From positions 488,722-552,721 of the forward strand of contig CAJINV010000017.1 of the NCBI GenBank assembly GCA_905178155.1: a DNA stretch of 64,000 bases, read 5' to 3'. The notes beneath the pieces are model-generated. The model was not told the DNA's origin and did no database searches. It worked only from the letters and a program-made list of their open reading frames with translations. Source of the stretch: Amoebophrya sp. A120 (taxonomy: Eukaryota > Sar > Dinophyceae > Syndiniales > Amoebophryaceae). Shown here one piece after another: positions 53,733 through 63,815 of the stretch (its first letter is position 1; every line of letters begins with the position of its first letter). Position numbers and translations under genes: made by a program.

Positions 53733-54536
53733 ATGTGACAACTTTCTGATGTAGAACTTTAGCCACGACAGAGCGACGTTGTAACGAATTTGATTTCCTG
53801 CGTGTAGCTTGATTTTTCACGACGAAGAAACCGATACACAAAAATTGAAAATATCTTCGCAAAAGATATCGTTGGTAAGGTGGAAAACGGCCGCGCAACT
53901 GCTCTGGAAAAACTTATAAGTGATTCAAGTTGACATTACCGAAGAGAATGTACAACGGCGCGCTGGATGTTTTAAAGCCGATGGTGATCGTGTTTGTCTT
54001 CGTGATTTTTATTTATTTCATCTCTCGTAAACTAAAACTCATCCATTCGTCGTGCTGGTCGTCCTCGTTTATGAACTTCGGCTCTGCCTCTGTAGTCTGT
54101 GCTAGGCGTGGTCCTCGTGTACATTCATAGTCAGTGCGAGAAGACGGTTGTGCCGAGAGGGTATCTGAGACTGAGAGGCAGTACAATTACGTTGTTGCCT
54201 CGTGCAGAGTTCACGCTTGCTGATAGAACTCTCATCGAAAAAGTCGACGAGGTTGGTTGCAAACTTGAGCTGCCATTTGCTTTGTGCTCATCCTATCGCC
54301 TCTTCAGGATTACATCGCATCGCGTGATTTGGTCCTGCTTTGCAGTGACGTGAGAAAAAATTCAAGTATCCGATACTTTTTTCAGAAACGAAAATAGAGA
54401 AACTAGCTACCTGAAGTGCTACCTAGTTGGATTTGACAAATAAAACAACGAACATTATATATATCAACCCGTACCAACAACTCCTGAAACGTGGTCAGCG
54501 CCGTGAGTGCTACCGCGTGTCCCCGCTTCTACTGCT
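53733..54536. other. Intergenic stretch, no supported gene
   Basis: About 0.8 kb. One + frame (53930-54130) contains a hydrophobic run (MVIVFVFVIFIYFISRKLK) but is short and without context. Otherwise nothing. Confidence 0.4.
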
Positions 54537-56920
54537 ATGTTTCCCTGTCCGTGGGAAGTCGCTGAGGAGTGCGTCGAGGAAGTTGTCGGTGAGATCGTCC
54601 AGGAGGGTGGCGAGCGCATTCACTACCACCGACTCGCGGAAAAATCTACTCCCTTCGCAGCGCAGGCGGCCTCGAAAACAATACTGTCGCAGCTCGGCAT
54701 CGCCTTTGTGCGTCACGAGTCTCTGGAAAACGACGATTTCCACTTGGAAAAAATCCCAAACATACAACCCAACCCCGCGGATTACTGGGGCAGGATGCTA
54801 CGACCCATCATGCCCATGGACGAGCATGAGAGAAGAGTAAAAGCACAGGAGGACGCCGCGGCAGCGATGGCATCGCCAAGTGGGGGCGGGGGAAAAACGT
54901 CACCAGGTGCGATATTAATTTTTTTTTGTGCTTTTCGAGTGGTACTTAGAAGCGCTCCTCAGATGGCCACGCGGAGGACGGGAATGATTGTGATTCGTTA
55001 TCGACTTTCCAGCAATGAGAATGAAGTTGAGCATGATTTTTTTATTCTAGGAAGATCAAGATTCATGTAGCAGTAGGAGCGAGTAGCGCTTGCTCTGCCA
55101 TGCGAAAAGTAAAACAAACCTGACCAGGTGGTCGCAGCAAGAAAGGTGGCGCAGCCAGTTCCGACGCGGGAAAAACCGATTCCAGAATGGACGACCTGGC
55201 GAATAGAAAAACGAAATTACAGGAGGACATCCAGGAGGACGAGGAGGAAAACAAGTACCGCCAGGTCAAGGAGCGCGAGGAGAAAACCAAGCAAGAGGCA
55301 ATTGCAAAGGCGGAGAGCGACAAGAAAGCGGGGGAAGAACAGAAGAGAAGGGCGGACAAGTTGCTCGAACAGATGGCGCAACAAACCTGGACCTTTGATA
55401 CAGCGGGGAAACTGATGTGGGTCGACCCAGCAGACGGAAACAAGTATTTTTTAGCGGTTCCGGTCCTACTGTTGGAGATGCACGACTAGTCCTGTTCGTA
55501 TGCATGATAATTGTGGCGCAGCATCTGTATCTGATGTATGCATGGCGATGTGAACGTTGAGTTACGAAAACGAAAACAAAAACAATTCATTGTTTCAGGT
55601 TGCCCAAAGTAATATCGGAGATCACATCAAAGGGAGAAGCGGTCGGGAAGAAGACGAGCAAGAAACAGGGAGACAGCCCCTCACCAGAAAAGTCACCGAA
55701 GTCCAGGTCAAGGTCACCCGGAGCGAAAAAGAAACCGAAGGGCGTACTGACTTACTACTATTACTAGAACACAAATTTGTGATGCATGCTTGCGATTCTA
55801 TGTCTATCATGGTGATGGATTCTTTTGTACTAAGTAACGCAAAGGTACAATAACTTTATACGACAGCCACAATTCACCGATGGTTTCACGCGGCTACAAT
55901 CCGAGCAACCGCCGATTACAGAAACGATGAACGTAAAATCCGGCGTGACTTTGATGTCAAAGGGGCAGGTGAAAAAAGGTGGCCCATCCGACGACACAAG
56001 GATGAGCCGAACGAAATATCAGCAGTTTCTCGAGGCAGAACAGTCTGGGTAAGTGCAGCTGCGTTGGAACTTCAATCATGTGTTTTCCATATCCTTTTTG
56101 CATGAGTTTTGTAAGCATGGATTCTCGTAGTTGTATGTTCATCACCTACCTACTGCTTTTTGAGTTGATGTCTGTTTTGGTCGAGCGCGAACTCTTGGAT
56201 GCTCGTCAGCACAGTCAACTCAAAATCAAAAACAGGCAAGCAACAAGCGCAACCTTCTACACGGCGACTCAGAAGACCGAGCCTGCAGCGGCTCCAGAGT
56301 TGCCACCACTAGACGTACAACTTGTTTTGAATCTGTGATTTTCATGAAGGGACTCAATGTGTATAGGGCATGACCATTATATTGATGATTTGTATTGCAC
56401 ATGCTTCTTCTTGGTCGCATGACGAAATAGAGAGTATCAAAGCGAAAGCGACATATAGATAATCACCGACCTAATCCAAAATCAAAACTTAAACTAGGTC
56501 TCCCAAGCGTCCCCCGGCCCGAAATCCGGTGCCGGCAGTGCCGCAGGTTCCGCGCGCGGTAGCGCCGCGGGATCGCTGGACCAAGACCGTCCGGGCGGCT
56601 CCATGTTCGGCCCGCTCTCCGCACCCTCGACCACAAAAGACTGGCGGCTCAAGCGGGACGCAATCGGGAATCTCGGCCGGTTTCCCCGGCACCACGTGGG
56701 CCTGCTGGGAACCACGGCTTCCGCTGGGTTCGCCAGGTGTCTACCGCAGCCGATGCTCGGAGCCACCATGGGCCACGGCTTGAAGAAGAACGAATCCTTT
56801 TTCTTCCCCGACACGCTAACTACGAACGAGTTTGAAAGAAGCATGAGCCGCGCGAGCACGACCGGGAAGTCATTGTATCAATTCAGAACATTTTATTCTT
56901 TGTGTCTTACTTTTTTCTAG
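54537..56920 (+). CDS. Unrecognised 513-residue protein with coiled-coil segment
   Basis: Six exons (54537-54906, 55128-55470, 55599-55743, 55867-56048, 56236-56314, 56498-56920) with GT-AG borders join exactly in frame. The N-terminus (PWEVAEECVEEVVGEIVQEG, then STPFAAQAASKTILSQLGIA) is helical and loosely recalls vertebrate C2orf81-like proteins, but I would not rely on this. A highly charged helix (KYRQVKEREEKTKQEAIAKA) spans about residues 165-210, followed by TWTFDTAGKLMWVDPADG, a Lys/Ser/Pro-rich stretch (KSPKSRSRSPGAKKKPKG), and a C-terminal section with Gly/Ser repeats and RFPRHHVGLLGTT. The first intron (54907-55127) is an introner that splices canonically. A cilium or cytoskeleton role is possible but not shown. 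Confidence 0.7.
54907..55127 (+). mobile_element. Introner whose target duplication supplies AG|GT splice sites
   Basis: The octamer ACCAGGTG is present at 54902-54909 and at 55123-55130. Splicing at CCAG|GTGC ... CCAG|GTGG is GT-AG and restores the frame (TSPGGRSKKGG). Inside, CTTTTCG...TGG...AAGCGCTCCT on the left (about 54929-54957) and its near complement on the right (about 55079-55110) form inverted repeats with about 20 of 28 matching positions. It therefore looks like a transposon insertion that created its own canonical donor and acceptor. Confidence 0.7.
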
Positions 56921-57155
56921 GTTTTATATAAACACGGTTGAAATAATTGCACCGTGCCCACGGCGTGTGGGAGTCCTCGTTTGGACTTTTTTCTGAGAGA
57001 TGTAAGTCTTGTTTTTGTTGATTCACACACACTGATCATAATGGCTGCTCGTTGTGTGCTCTGTGTCTTCTAAAACCATTCGCACGCTGCTACACCTGCG
57101 CAAGCCTCCTACTTCGCGTTGTGTCGGGCCGTCGCCGGCAGCGGATGCGCTGGCC

Positions 57156-58998
57156 ATGAGCGGCGGCGAAGGAATGGATACTAGCTCTCACGGCGAGGAA
57201 TGCAATACTGCCGTCGCGCCGATGGAGGGCACCGGCGACGACTTAACTCCTGAAGAACAACCTACGGCGTCCATGGTTCAGCCGGACAAGCGTGCTGCTT
57301 CATCTGCGGGCAACTTTTCCTTCGACGCGTTCAAACATGGCAAGTTGCAAGGCAACTTTGCAACCAACGGACCTACTGACAGTAGCATGTTCAAGAGCGA
57401 CGGATTCCAGGGCCTCAAAAAACCGTACAGCACCACTTTGGACCTCGATCATTGCATGCCGCTGGAGATGAAGCTGGAGCCGGGGGGTTACGTTGTCGGT
57501 CAAGTTTTGAACTTAGGCAAATGCAGCAAGACCGGAAATCGCACCGACGGCTACTTCTTCGTCCAGCCCATTGGATACACGAGCATCGGCGACTGGGTAG
57601 CAACCAAAAACGAATACGGAAACTACAAAGGCATCTACACGACTTTCAACTCCACGAGGGAACAGAAGCCCGGTCTCTACCAGAAGGGGACCTACTGCCG
57701 TTTCATCATCGACATTTACACTAGAGGCTGGATCGCCAAGGACCTCCACGTCATTCCATCCCCGAACTCGCCATACCACATGAGGCTCCAGGCGGGCGAG
57801 ATTTTACCTCCTAGCGGCTACACGAGCCAGCCGACGCCTGCCCCCTGGGCAGCCAGCGCCAAGACAACGGAGAACCCGCTAACTGGTGACATTATCGAAC
57901 ACTTCCCGGCGTTAGAGCAGCGCGCAACAAGTTCGTCCTCGACTACCTCCTTCGCCAACAAGACAACCACAACGGGCATCACCGAGGAGCAGGTGAGGCG
58001 AATTGTTGCCCTCGAAGTGGTGAAGGTTACTGACGTGAAGAACAAGGAAATCGCCGAGCTGAAGGGGAGATTTGAGCAGCTTGACCGGGAGCTGACTACG
58101 GTGGCTGATAACTCCGTGAGCCATCTCTGTATTCATCGCGACGATATTGACGACCTCTACGATCGCGTCGGGCGTGCGGAGGATGTGCTCTGCACGCAGC
58201 AGGACGTCATCGAATCCCACGGGAGCAGAATCACGGCGCAGGAGGAGAAGCTGGACAAATGTGAGAAACACATCTACACCAAGCTATCGAAGTCGGTCAA
58301 AGCCCTCGTGGATGATATTGATGAGGTATTGCATCGCTCTGCTTCTTCTTCTTCTTCTTCACCTTCAGTCGAGCTACAGCTTGCGCCAGAACGCCAAGAG
58401 CTGATACGCATCACACCGCCTGACCCGTCCTTCGTGCGCGTGAGTGCGCGGCGGGCCCTTTGTGGTCAACGTGGTCATGCACAGCAGGCAAGAGCGATGA
58501 TGTTGCAGCAAGAAGTAGATGTCTCTGTCGGTCCACAGTATTTTCCTCTCTCTTTCAATATTGACACTTCTGACTTCTCTCCAGATGCAGCAGCAGATGA
58601 TGGCCGTGAAGCTAACGAACGGAAAGGACCCGACAGCACCAGCACCGACGGCGCAGGCACTGTCATCGAAGACTGCAGTGCAGGGCATGGAGACGGTTGT
58701 TCCGGACTCGGAGGCACCGACGTTGCTCAGTGCCGCGTCGGAAAATCTGCATGTTTCCGCGGTCGATGCATTGCGGAAAGGAATGGTGCGGCGCAAACGA
58801 CCCGAGCGGGGCGAGATTTTGGATTTTCGCGTGACACAGGGCGAGCAAAAACGGGCGAGGGAGGTGGAAGCGCCAGGAGCCGACGACGTGGAGGAGGAGG
58901 ACCCGGTGTCGCCCATGACCAAGAGCAAGAAGACCAAGACGGACAGCAAACCAGCGGCGCCCCAGCCTCCTGCTGCTGGGAGTATGGTCGGCGCTTGA
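57156..58998 (+). CDS. Retrotransposon B ORF1 (two exons)
   Basis: The proposed protein has 527 residues from ATG 57156 through exon 57156-58325, a GT-AG intron 58326-58584 with a pyrimidine-rich 3' end, and exon 58585-58998. After an acidic/Ser-rich start comes a compact aromatic-rich domain (about 57468-57790: GYVVGQVLNLGKCSKT, DGYFFVQPIG, KGTYCRFIIDIYTRGWIAKD) that looks like an OB/cold-shock-type RNA-binding fold; this is by eye only. A coiled-coil region follows (EIAELKGRFEQLDRELTTV). Exon 2 encodes MQQQMMAVKLTNGKD and ends in a basic, Pro/Lys-rich tail (MTKSKKTKTDSKPAAPQPPA) suitable for nuclear targeting. The alternative, no intron and one giant ORF1-ORF2 fusion, is possible because that frame is also open, but the intervening residues read as non-coding. 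Confidence 0.6.
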
Positions 58999-59051
58999 GC
59001 ACCCTCGTGTTTTCGAATTTTGTCGCACTTCTTGGTGTTGGGTTTTTGATT

Positions 59052-62000
59052 ATGACCTTGTTTCTGTACTTGATGATGAACATCTCCTTGTTGCTGATTT
59101 TGGACTACCTTCCCATCGTTCTGGAATTGCTGCTGACTTTACTGCCCACACGTGCCGCGCGGTTGTTCTCGGCACCTGCAGCTTGTCCCTACGAATTGTT
59201 ATTGACCCTGATGCTGTACGTGTTGTTAAATTTCTGGACTTCGACAATCACGTTCCGCGATAAGACGGGCGCACTCGGCAGAACTTGGAGATGGTGGACA
59301 AAGAGCCGCCGGAAGCCTGGAGAGGAAGACTGTGAAACGAGGACAAAGTGCCTCGGCGTTTTCCCTGTCGAATGTGTTGGCTTCGATTCGATTTCAAGAT
59401 CTGCGAAAAACTTTGACTTACTGCTGGTTGGATTTTGGAAAGGACTTGTACTCTCTGTGCGCTCAACTCTGCGAACTGCAACCTGTCGGAAAAAGAAGAA
59501 GCGGCGTTTTGCCGCCGCTGGCTCGGTCTCATTGCGTGTTCTCCGCTCTGTCTTTTTGCTCTTCGAAGCTCTACCTGTTGCCTTTGCTGGGGGGCAGGGT
59601 GAGGATGACTCGTGTTTCAAAATCGCGAAGTACCGCCTCCGCAATACCGCGGAACGGGTTGGCCGTGCGGACGAGTATGCGGCGCTTGTTCGCCCATCCT
59701 ACTACCAGACGGTCGCGAAAGCTGCGGCGGAACGGAAGGCGGAGAAAGCTCGACGCGGCGAAGCCGCAACCGGTGGCGCGGAAACCGGCGGCACTGGGAA
59801 ACCGAATGGGGCGACATCATCTTCAGCTTCATCATCATCGTCTTCGGCATCGTCGTCATCTTCTTCTTCATCTAGCTCATCAGCACTTCCTTCCTCACGT
59901 CAGATTCCGACTGCTGCTGCGGCCTGCGACTACACCTGCTTCAACCGGGGCCCATGTGAGTACGGGGCTTTCTCCTCTTCGCGGTCCTACACGAGCAAGG
60001 TCATCACGATCACAACCCAGAACTGTCGCGAGGCCCTGATTGGAGGGAAAGCCCGCGACAAGATCCTCCGTTGCGCCCCGAAGAACACCGACAAATACGA
60101 AATTTTGGCGCTGACCGAATGCCGCTGGGGGAAGAGCGGCACGGGGCTACAGGGGGTGAGGCGGATAAATGGCGAAGTCGTGGGCGAGGTCGCTCCCGAC
60201 CTTGACAGCGACTCCGATTGTGGCGGACCACAGCCATTAGAGACTTCCGATTTTCTGTGTCGTGGCTCGGGCTTTATCTCGGTGTTAGGACCAGGCGCGG
60301 GTATAGTTTTGCGGGGTGGACCGATATACCAGGAGCTTGCGAAGCTCAGCGACCCGGACCTTGCGGCTCATTTTGTTGTACGCGAGCGCGTCGTAGTTGG
60401 ACTGTTTCGGGGCTTCACGCTTTTCTCGGTATACGCGCCAGCCTCTGGGGATAAATACGCAGTTGCCCGATTTTTCCGCGATTTGAACCGTTTTGGGCAG
60501 GAGTTGTTGCGGAAAACCGGTCGGCGGGACCTTCCCTACTTCTACGCTGGGGATTTCAATGCGCATGTCGGCAGCGACCAGTCCGGATTTGCGATCGGGG
60601 AGTTTGCCTCCTCCAAGGCTTCTAGTCCCAAAGGGGTGCAGCTGGCGCGGACTCTGGCTGCGGGGAACTTGCGGCTGGCCGACACCTTCTTCGACTTTGC
60701 CACCCAGGACTCGCGTGCAACTTTTCTGCGACGGGGCTGCGATCCAACGGAAATTGACGGGTTTGTAACGGCCGGAAGGTGGTTGGGACGGGTCTCGAGT
60801 GTCGAGCTTTGTCGCGAGCTGCGGGACGTTGTGGTGGGGAAGGAGGAGGCTGACGGCGATTATGTACTGGACCATTACGGTAAGACGCTGCGTTTCACGT
60901 GCACGCAGCCTCCACCAGAAGATGCTCCAGACGACGACAAGCGGACGGCCTTCAACTACGTGGGAGTGGTGCCCTTGACCCCGGACGTCTGTGCTTCCTT
61001 CTCGTCGAATGTGTCGGAAGTTCTTGGTGAAACTTTGCGGAAACCGGATCGGAGCTCGCCAAAGCCAACACTTCAGGAGGTTTTATCTGCTATCACGGCG
61101 AGTGAGCATCTTGTACTCGAAACCGGACCAGAGCGGCTTTTACGACAACAGGCATGCGAGAAGCACAAGAAGAAGGCTGCTGCCGAGTTGCCGCCCGTCC
61201 TCGCCGCGGACCCTAGCAAGCCCGCTAAAGTTCAGGCGGTTTGGAAGCACCTCGGCATTGCAAAGCGGCGGAAGGGGAACAGCACGGCGCCGACGGGATG
61301 GGCGAAGCACTATCTCGAGAACGTTATCCGAAAAGAAAGCAGTTCGTCGACTTTCCCTGCTGCGGATTTTGTCGAACATGTTACGGCGGCCAGTGTTGCA
61401 AGCCTCGACGCCCCGATCACAGTGGTGGAGTGGAAGCAGGCGGTGAAAGACGTGAAGGCCGGCAATGACGTACAGGTTTGGTCCAAGGAAATTTTTTCTG
61501 CACTGGATGACGCGACGACGCAGGTCCTCTTGGACGCGATCGAGGGCGACTTGCGACGGGGTGTGGGGTTGCGGGAAATTGACGAGAAATACAGGACAAC
61601 AAAAATCTCTTTGCTCCACAAAAGCGGAAGTAGGGAGGATTTGAATAATTTCCGTGGAATTAGCGGGGTGCCTACCCTCTCCAAGATTCTTGCTCATCTC
61701 TTCACGAAGCGGCTGCAGGACGTTTTGATCCGCGAGAATCTGTACGACGAGGAAAACTACGGGTTTGTGTTTGGTCGAAATGCTTCGGATGCGCTTGTGC
61801 TAGTTCGGCGCCTTGTCGAGTGCAGCCGGGATTATTCCGACTTCGAACAATTCCAGGATGTATGGGCCGCTTTTATCGATTTGAGGAAAGCTTTTCCATC
61901 GTTGTGTTGGAATGTTACAACGGAAATCGTGGAGCATATGGGGATAGCCTCTACCCTCGGGTGGAGAGCTCTCGCCGCTTGTCACCGTGACATCAAGTGC

Positions 62001-63815
62001 CGTGAAGAGCGCGAGCGGGTGAGTTTTGACTTACCATTAGGATTGCAGGAGGGCTGTCCGTCCAGTCCTTGCATCTTCGTCATGGTGTTCAGCGTGATCG
62101 GCCGGGCACTACGCCAGGCGCGTGCCTTGCTTCCTTCGCCGGGAGGTAACGTAGACCGCAGAGGGGTGCAGCTTCGCTGCGCCACGGGCACGCACGTAGC
62201 AACCGAAAAAGAGAAATTGGAGGTCTTGCTGCGGCCGTCCCAGCAGGCTTCGGTCTCCACGTCGCGCGTGGGTTCCACGAAGTTTGCGGACGACTCAAAT
62301 TTTTGGGGAGAGTCGAAAAACGGAACACCAGACTCGCACGTTCTGGATGCCACGCTGCGTGTCCTGGCTTCGGCCAGGATGGAGGAGAATTTGAAGAAGC
62401 GGGTAGTGGGCAAATTGGCAGACGTAGTGGTGAAGTTTTTAGGCATTTGGCTGTCAGACGAAAAAGACACCTCCGAGCGGATAAACCGTGCCTGGAAGGC
62501 ATTCCACGGGGCGCAGCGGCTTCTCGTCGGTTTTGGGGAGCTAAACAGGACACACCGGCGTGCCATCGTCGTGGCGCTTGTGCGGGGGACTATGCTTTAC
62601 GGTGCAAATGGTCGCTCGTTCTCGTCGAAAGAGCTCGAGGAACTGAACACCGCCGAAAGCAGTATTTTGCGCCGCCTTTTCAACACCTCGATGCGGCAGA
62701 TGGATGCGGCGCAGATTTCCCATGCTGATCTTCGTTGTCACCTCGAGATACCGCCTCTGGCTGTGGAGATCGCCTATTCAAGGCTGTCGCACGGGGGCCA
62801 CCTTCTTCGTCGGGGCCAGTCCTATCCGCCGCGGCAGGCCTTTCTTGGTCGCTTTGTTATCAGCGCCGCCGATCCTGCGATCACACCGGAATCGAAGCCG
62901 GAATTTTTCCTGCTGCCGCCAAGCTCTTCCCGCGTGCCGTCTGTCTACGAATCCTTCGTCGATGCATGTGCGTCGGCGAAGATCCCGGTCTCGGATTTTT
63001 CTTCCTACCTGGGGCAGGACTCCAGGAGAGAGTGGTACGTGAGGACGAGATCTTGGCACATTGATGCCACGATGCAGCATTGGTTTTTTCCGTCCTGGTC
63101 CTCGGCCACTTCTGACGAACGTGTTGCTGCTGCATTTGACAAGCTGCTGAAGAAGTACGGAATCACGGACCAGGAGTACGACGCTGCGTATGGTGATCGG
63201 CCGCGGGTGGCGAAGAAGCGAGCGGTCTTGAAGGCCACTCGCAGTCTGGCTGATTTACGGTCGCGGCAGATTGCCCTCGATGGGTCGATCACGGATAACC
63301 AGACGCAGGAGCTTGTTGCTTCTTCCGCTGGCGTTTACACTACTGCAAGAGGCGACGTCGGGGCCGTGCACTGTGAGGAGTGCAGTTGCGACCTGAAGGG
63401 GAGTAGACGGGCGCTCCGAGCACATTTGCGACTACACCAGCAGGACGAGTTTGTGCGACTTGTCCAGGAGCAGGATGGTGCGACTTGCACTCCGGTCGAA
63501 GAATTTATCTACGGGAGGTCGGGGCAGTCCATCATTCCACCGGCGTACAAGCAGACCGCGCGTGCTGTGTTGCCGCCTCGACGTTTTCTACCTGACGGGG
63601 CCGACAAATGGACTACTAGACAACTTACCTGCCCGTGCTGCTCGGTCCACGCCATTGATTGGCCCAGCTCCTTTCAGAAGAAGGTCGGTGCTGCGAGTCG
63701 TATAAAAACGCACGAGCGGAAGTGCGCCAACTCCAAGAAACTCGACCTTACGGCTGACCTCGATCCTATTCCGGAGTGTGCCGACGTTGAGCGACGAGGC
63801 GATGATGAGAAATGA
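59052..63815 (+). CDS. Retrotransposon B ORF2: endonuclease-reverse transcriptase
   Basis: From the first frame ATG after the ORF1 stop this is about 1587 residues; the frame continues upstream, so the start is uncertain. A strongly hydrophobic stretch opens it (TLFLYLMMNISLLLILDYLP, LLLTLMLYVLLNFW). Endonuclease motifs: LTECRWG (about 60111), FSVYAPASGD, YAGDFNAHVG (about 60543-60572), TEIDGFVTAGRW and LDHYGKTLRF. Reverse transcriptase: KISLLHKSG, NNFRGISGVPTLSKI, FIDLRKAFPSL, LPLGLQEGCPSSPCIF and FADD at 62283-62294. The C-terminus has a C2H2-type finger (CEECSCD followed by HLRLH, about 63370-63440) and a CPCC cluster with HERKC (about 63630-63725). All key residues of both enzymes appear intact, so the copy could be active. 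Confidence 0.9.
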   Translation: MTLFLYLMMNISLLLILDYLPIVLELLLTLLPTRAARLFSAPAACPYELLLTLMLYVLLNFWTSTITFRDKTGALGRTWRWWTKSRRKPGEEDCETRTKCLGVFPVECVGFDSISRSAKNFDLLLVGFWKGLVLSVRSTLRTATCRKKKKRRFAAAGSVSLRVLRSVFLLFEALPVAFAGGQGEDDSCFKIAKYRLRNTAERVGRADEYAALVRPSYYQTVAKAAAERKAEKARRGEAATGGAETGGTGKPNGATSSSASSSSSSASSSSSSSSSSSALPSSRQIPTAAAACDYTCFNRGPCEYGAFSSSRSYTSKVITITTQNCREALIGGKARDKILRCAPKNTDKYEILALTECRWGKSGTGLQGVRRINGEVVGEVAPDLDSDSDCGGPQPLETSDFLCRGSGFISVLGPGAGIVLRGGPIYQELAKLSDPDLAAHFVVRERVVVGLFRGFTLFSVYAPASGDKYAVARFFRDLNRFGQELLRKTGRRDLPYFYAGDFNAHVGSDQSGFAIGEFASSKASSPKGVQLARTLAAGNLRLADTFFDFATQDSRATFLRRGCDPTEIDGFVTAGRWLGRVSSVELCRELRDVVVGKEEADGDYVLDHYGKTLRFTCTQPPPEDAPDDDKRTAFNYVGVVPLTPDVCASFSSNVSEVLGETLRKPDRSSPKPTLQEVLSAITASEHLVLETGPERLLRQQACEKHKKKAAAELPPVLAADPSKPAKVQAVWKHLGIAKRRKGNSTAPTGWAKHYLENVIRKESSSSTFPAADFVEHVTAASVASLDAPITVVEWKQAVKDVKAGNDVQVWSKEIFSALDDATTQVLLDAIEGDLRRGVGLREIDEKYRTTKISLLHKSGSREDLNNFRGISGVPTLSKILAHLFTKRLQDVLIRENLYDEENYGFVFGRNASDALVLVRRLVECSRDYSDFEQFQDVWAAFIDLRKAFPSLCWNVTTEIVEHMGIASTLGWRALAACHRDIKCREERERVSFDLPLGLQEGCPSSPCIFVMVFSVIGRALRQARALLPSPGGNVDRRGVQLRCATGTHVATEKEKLEVLLRPSQQASVSTSRVGSTKFADDSNFWGESKNGTPDSHVLDATLRVLASARMEENLKKRVVGKLADVVVKFLGIWLSDEKDTSERINRAWKAFHGAQRLLVGFGELNRTHRRAIVVALVRGTMLYGANGRSFSSKELEELNTAESSILRRLFNTSMRQMDAAQISHADLRCHLEIPPLAVEIAYSRLSHGGHLLRRGQSYPPRQAFLGRFVISAADPAITPESKPEFFLLPPSSSRVPSVYESFVDACASAKIPVSDFSSYLGQDSRREWYVRTRSWHIDATMQHWFFPSWSSATSDERVAAAFDKLLKKYGITDQEYDAAYGDRPRVAKKRAVLKATRSLADLRSRQIALDGSITDNQTQELVASSAGVYTTARGDVGAVHCEECSCDLKGSRRALRAHLRLHQQDEFVRLVQEQDGATCTPVEEFIYGRSGQSIIPPAYKQTARAVLPPRRFLPDGADKWTTRQLTCPCCSVHAIDWPSSFQKKVGAASRIKTHERKCANSKKLDLTADLDPIPECADVERRGDDEK

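Noticed and set aside
58326-58584. Introner identity for the ORF1 intron of retrotransposon B
   Set aside because: Length is similar to the introners, but I found no inverted arms or flanking direct repeats.
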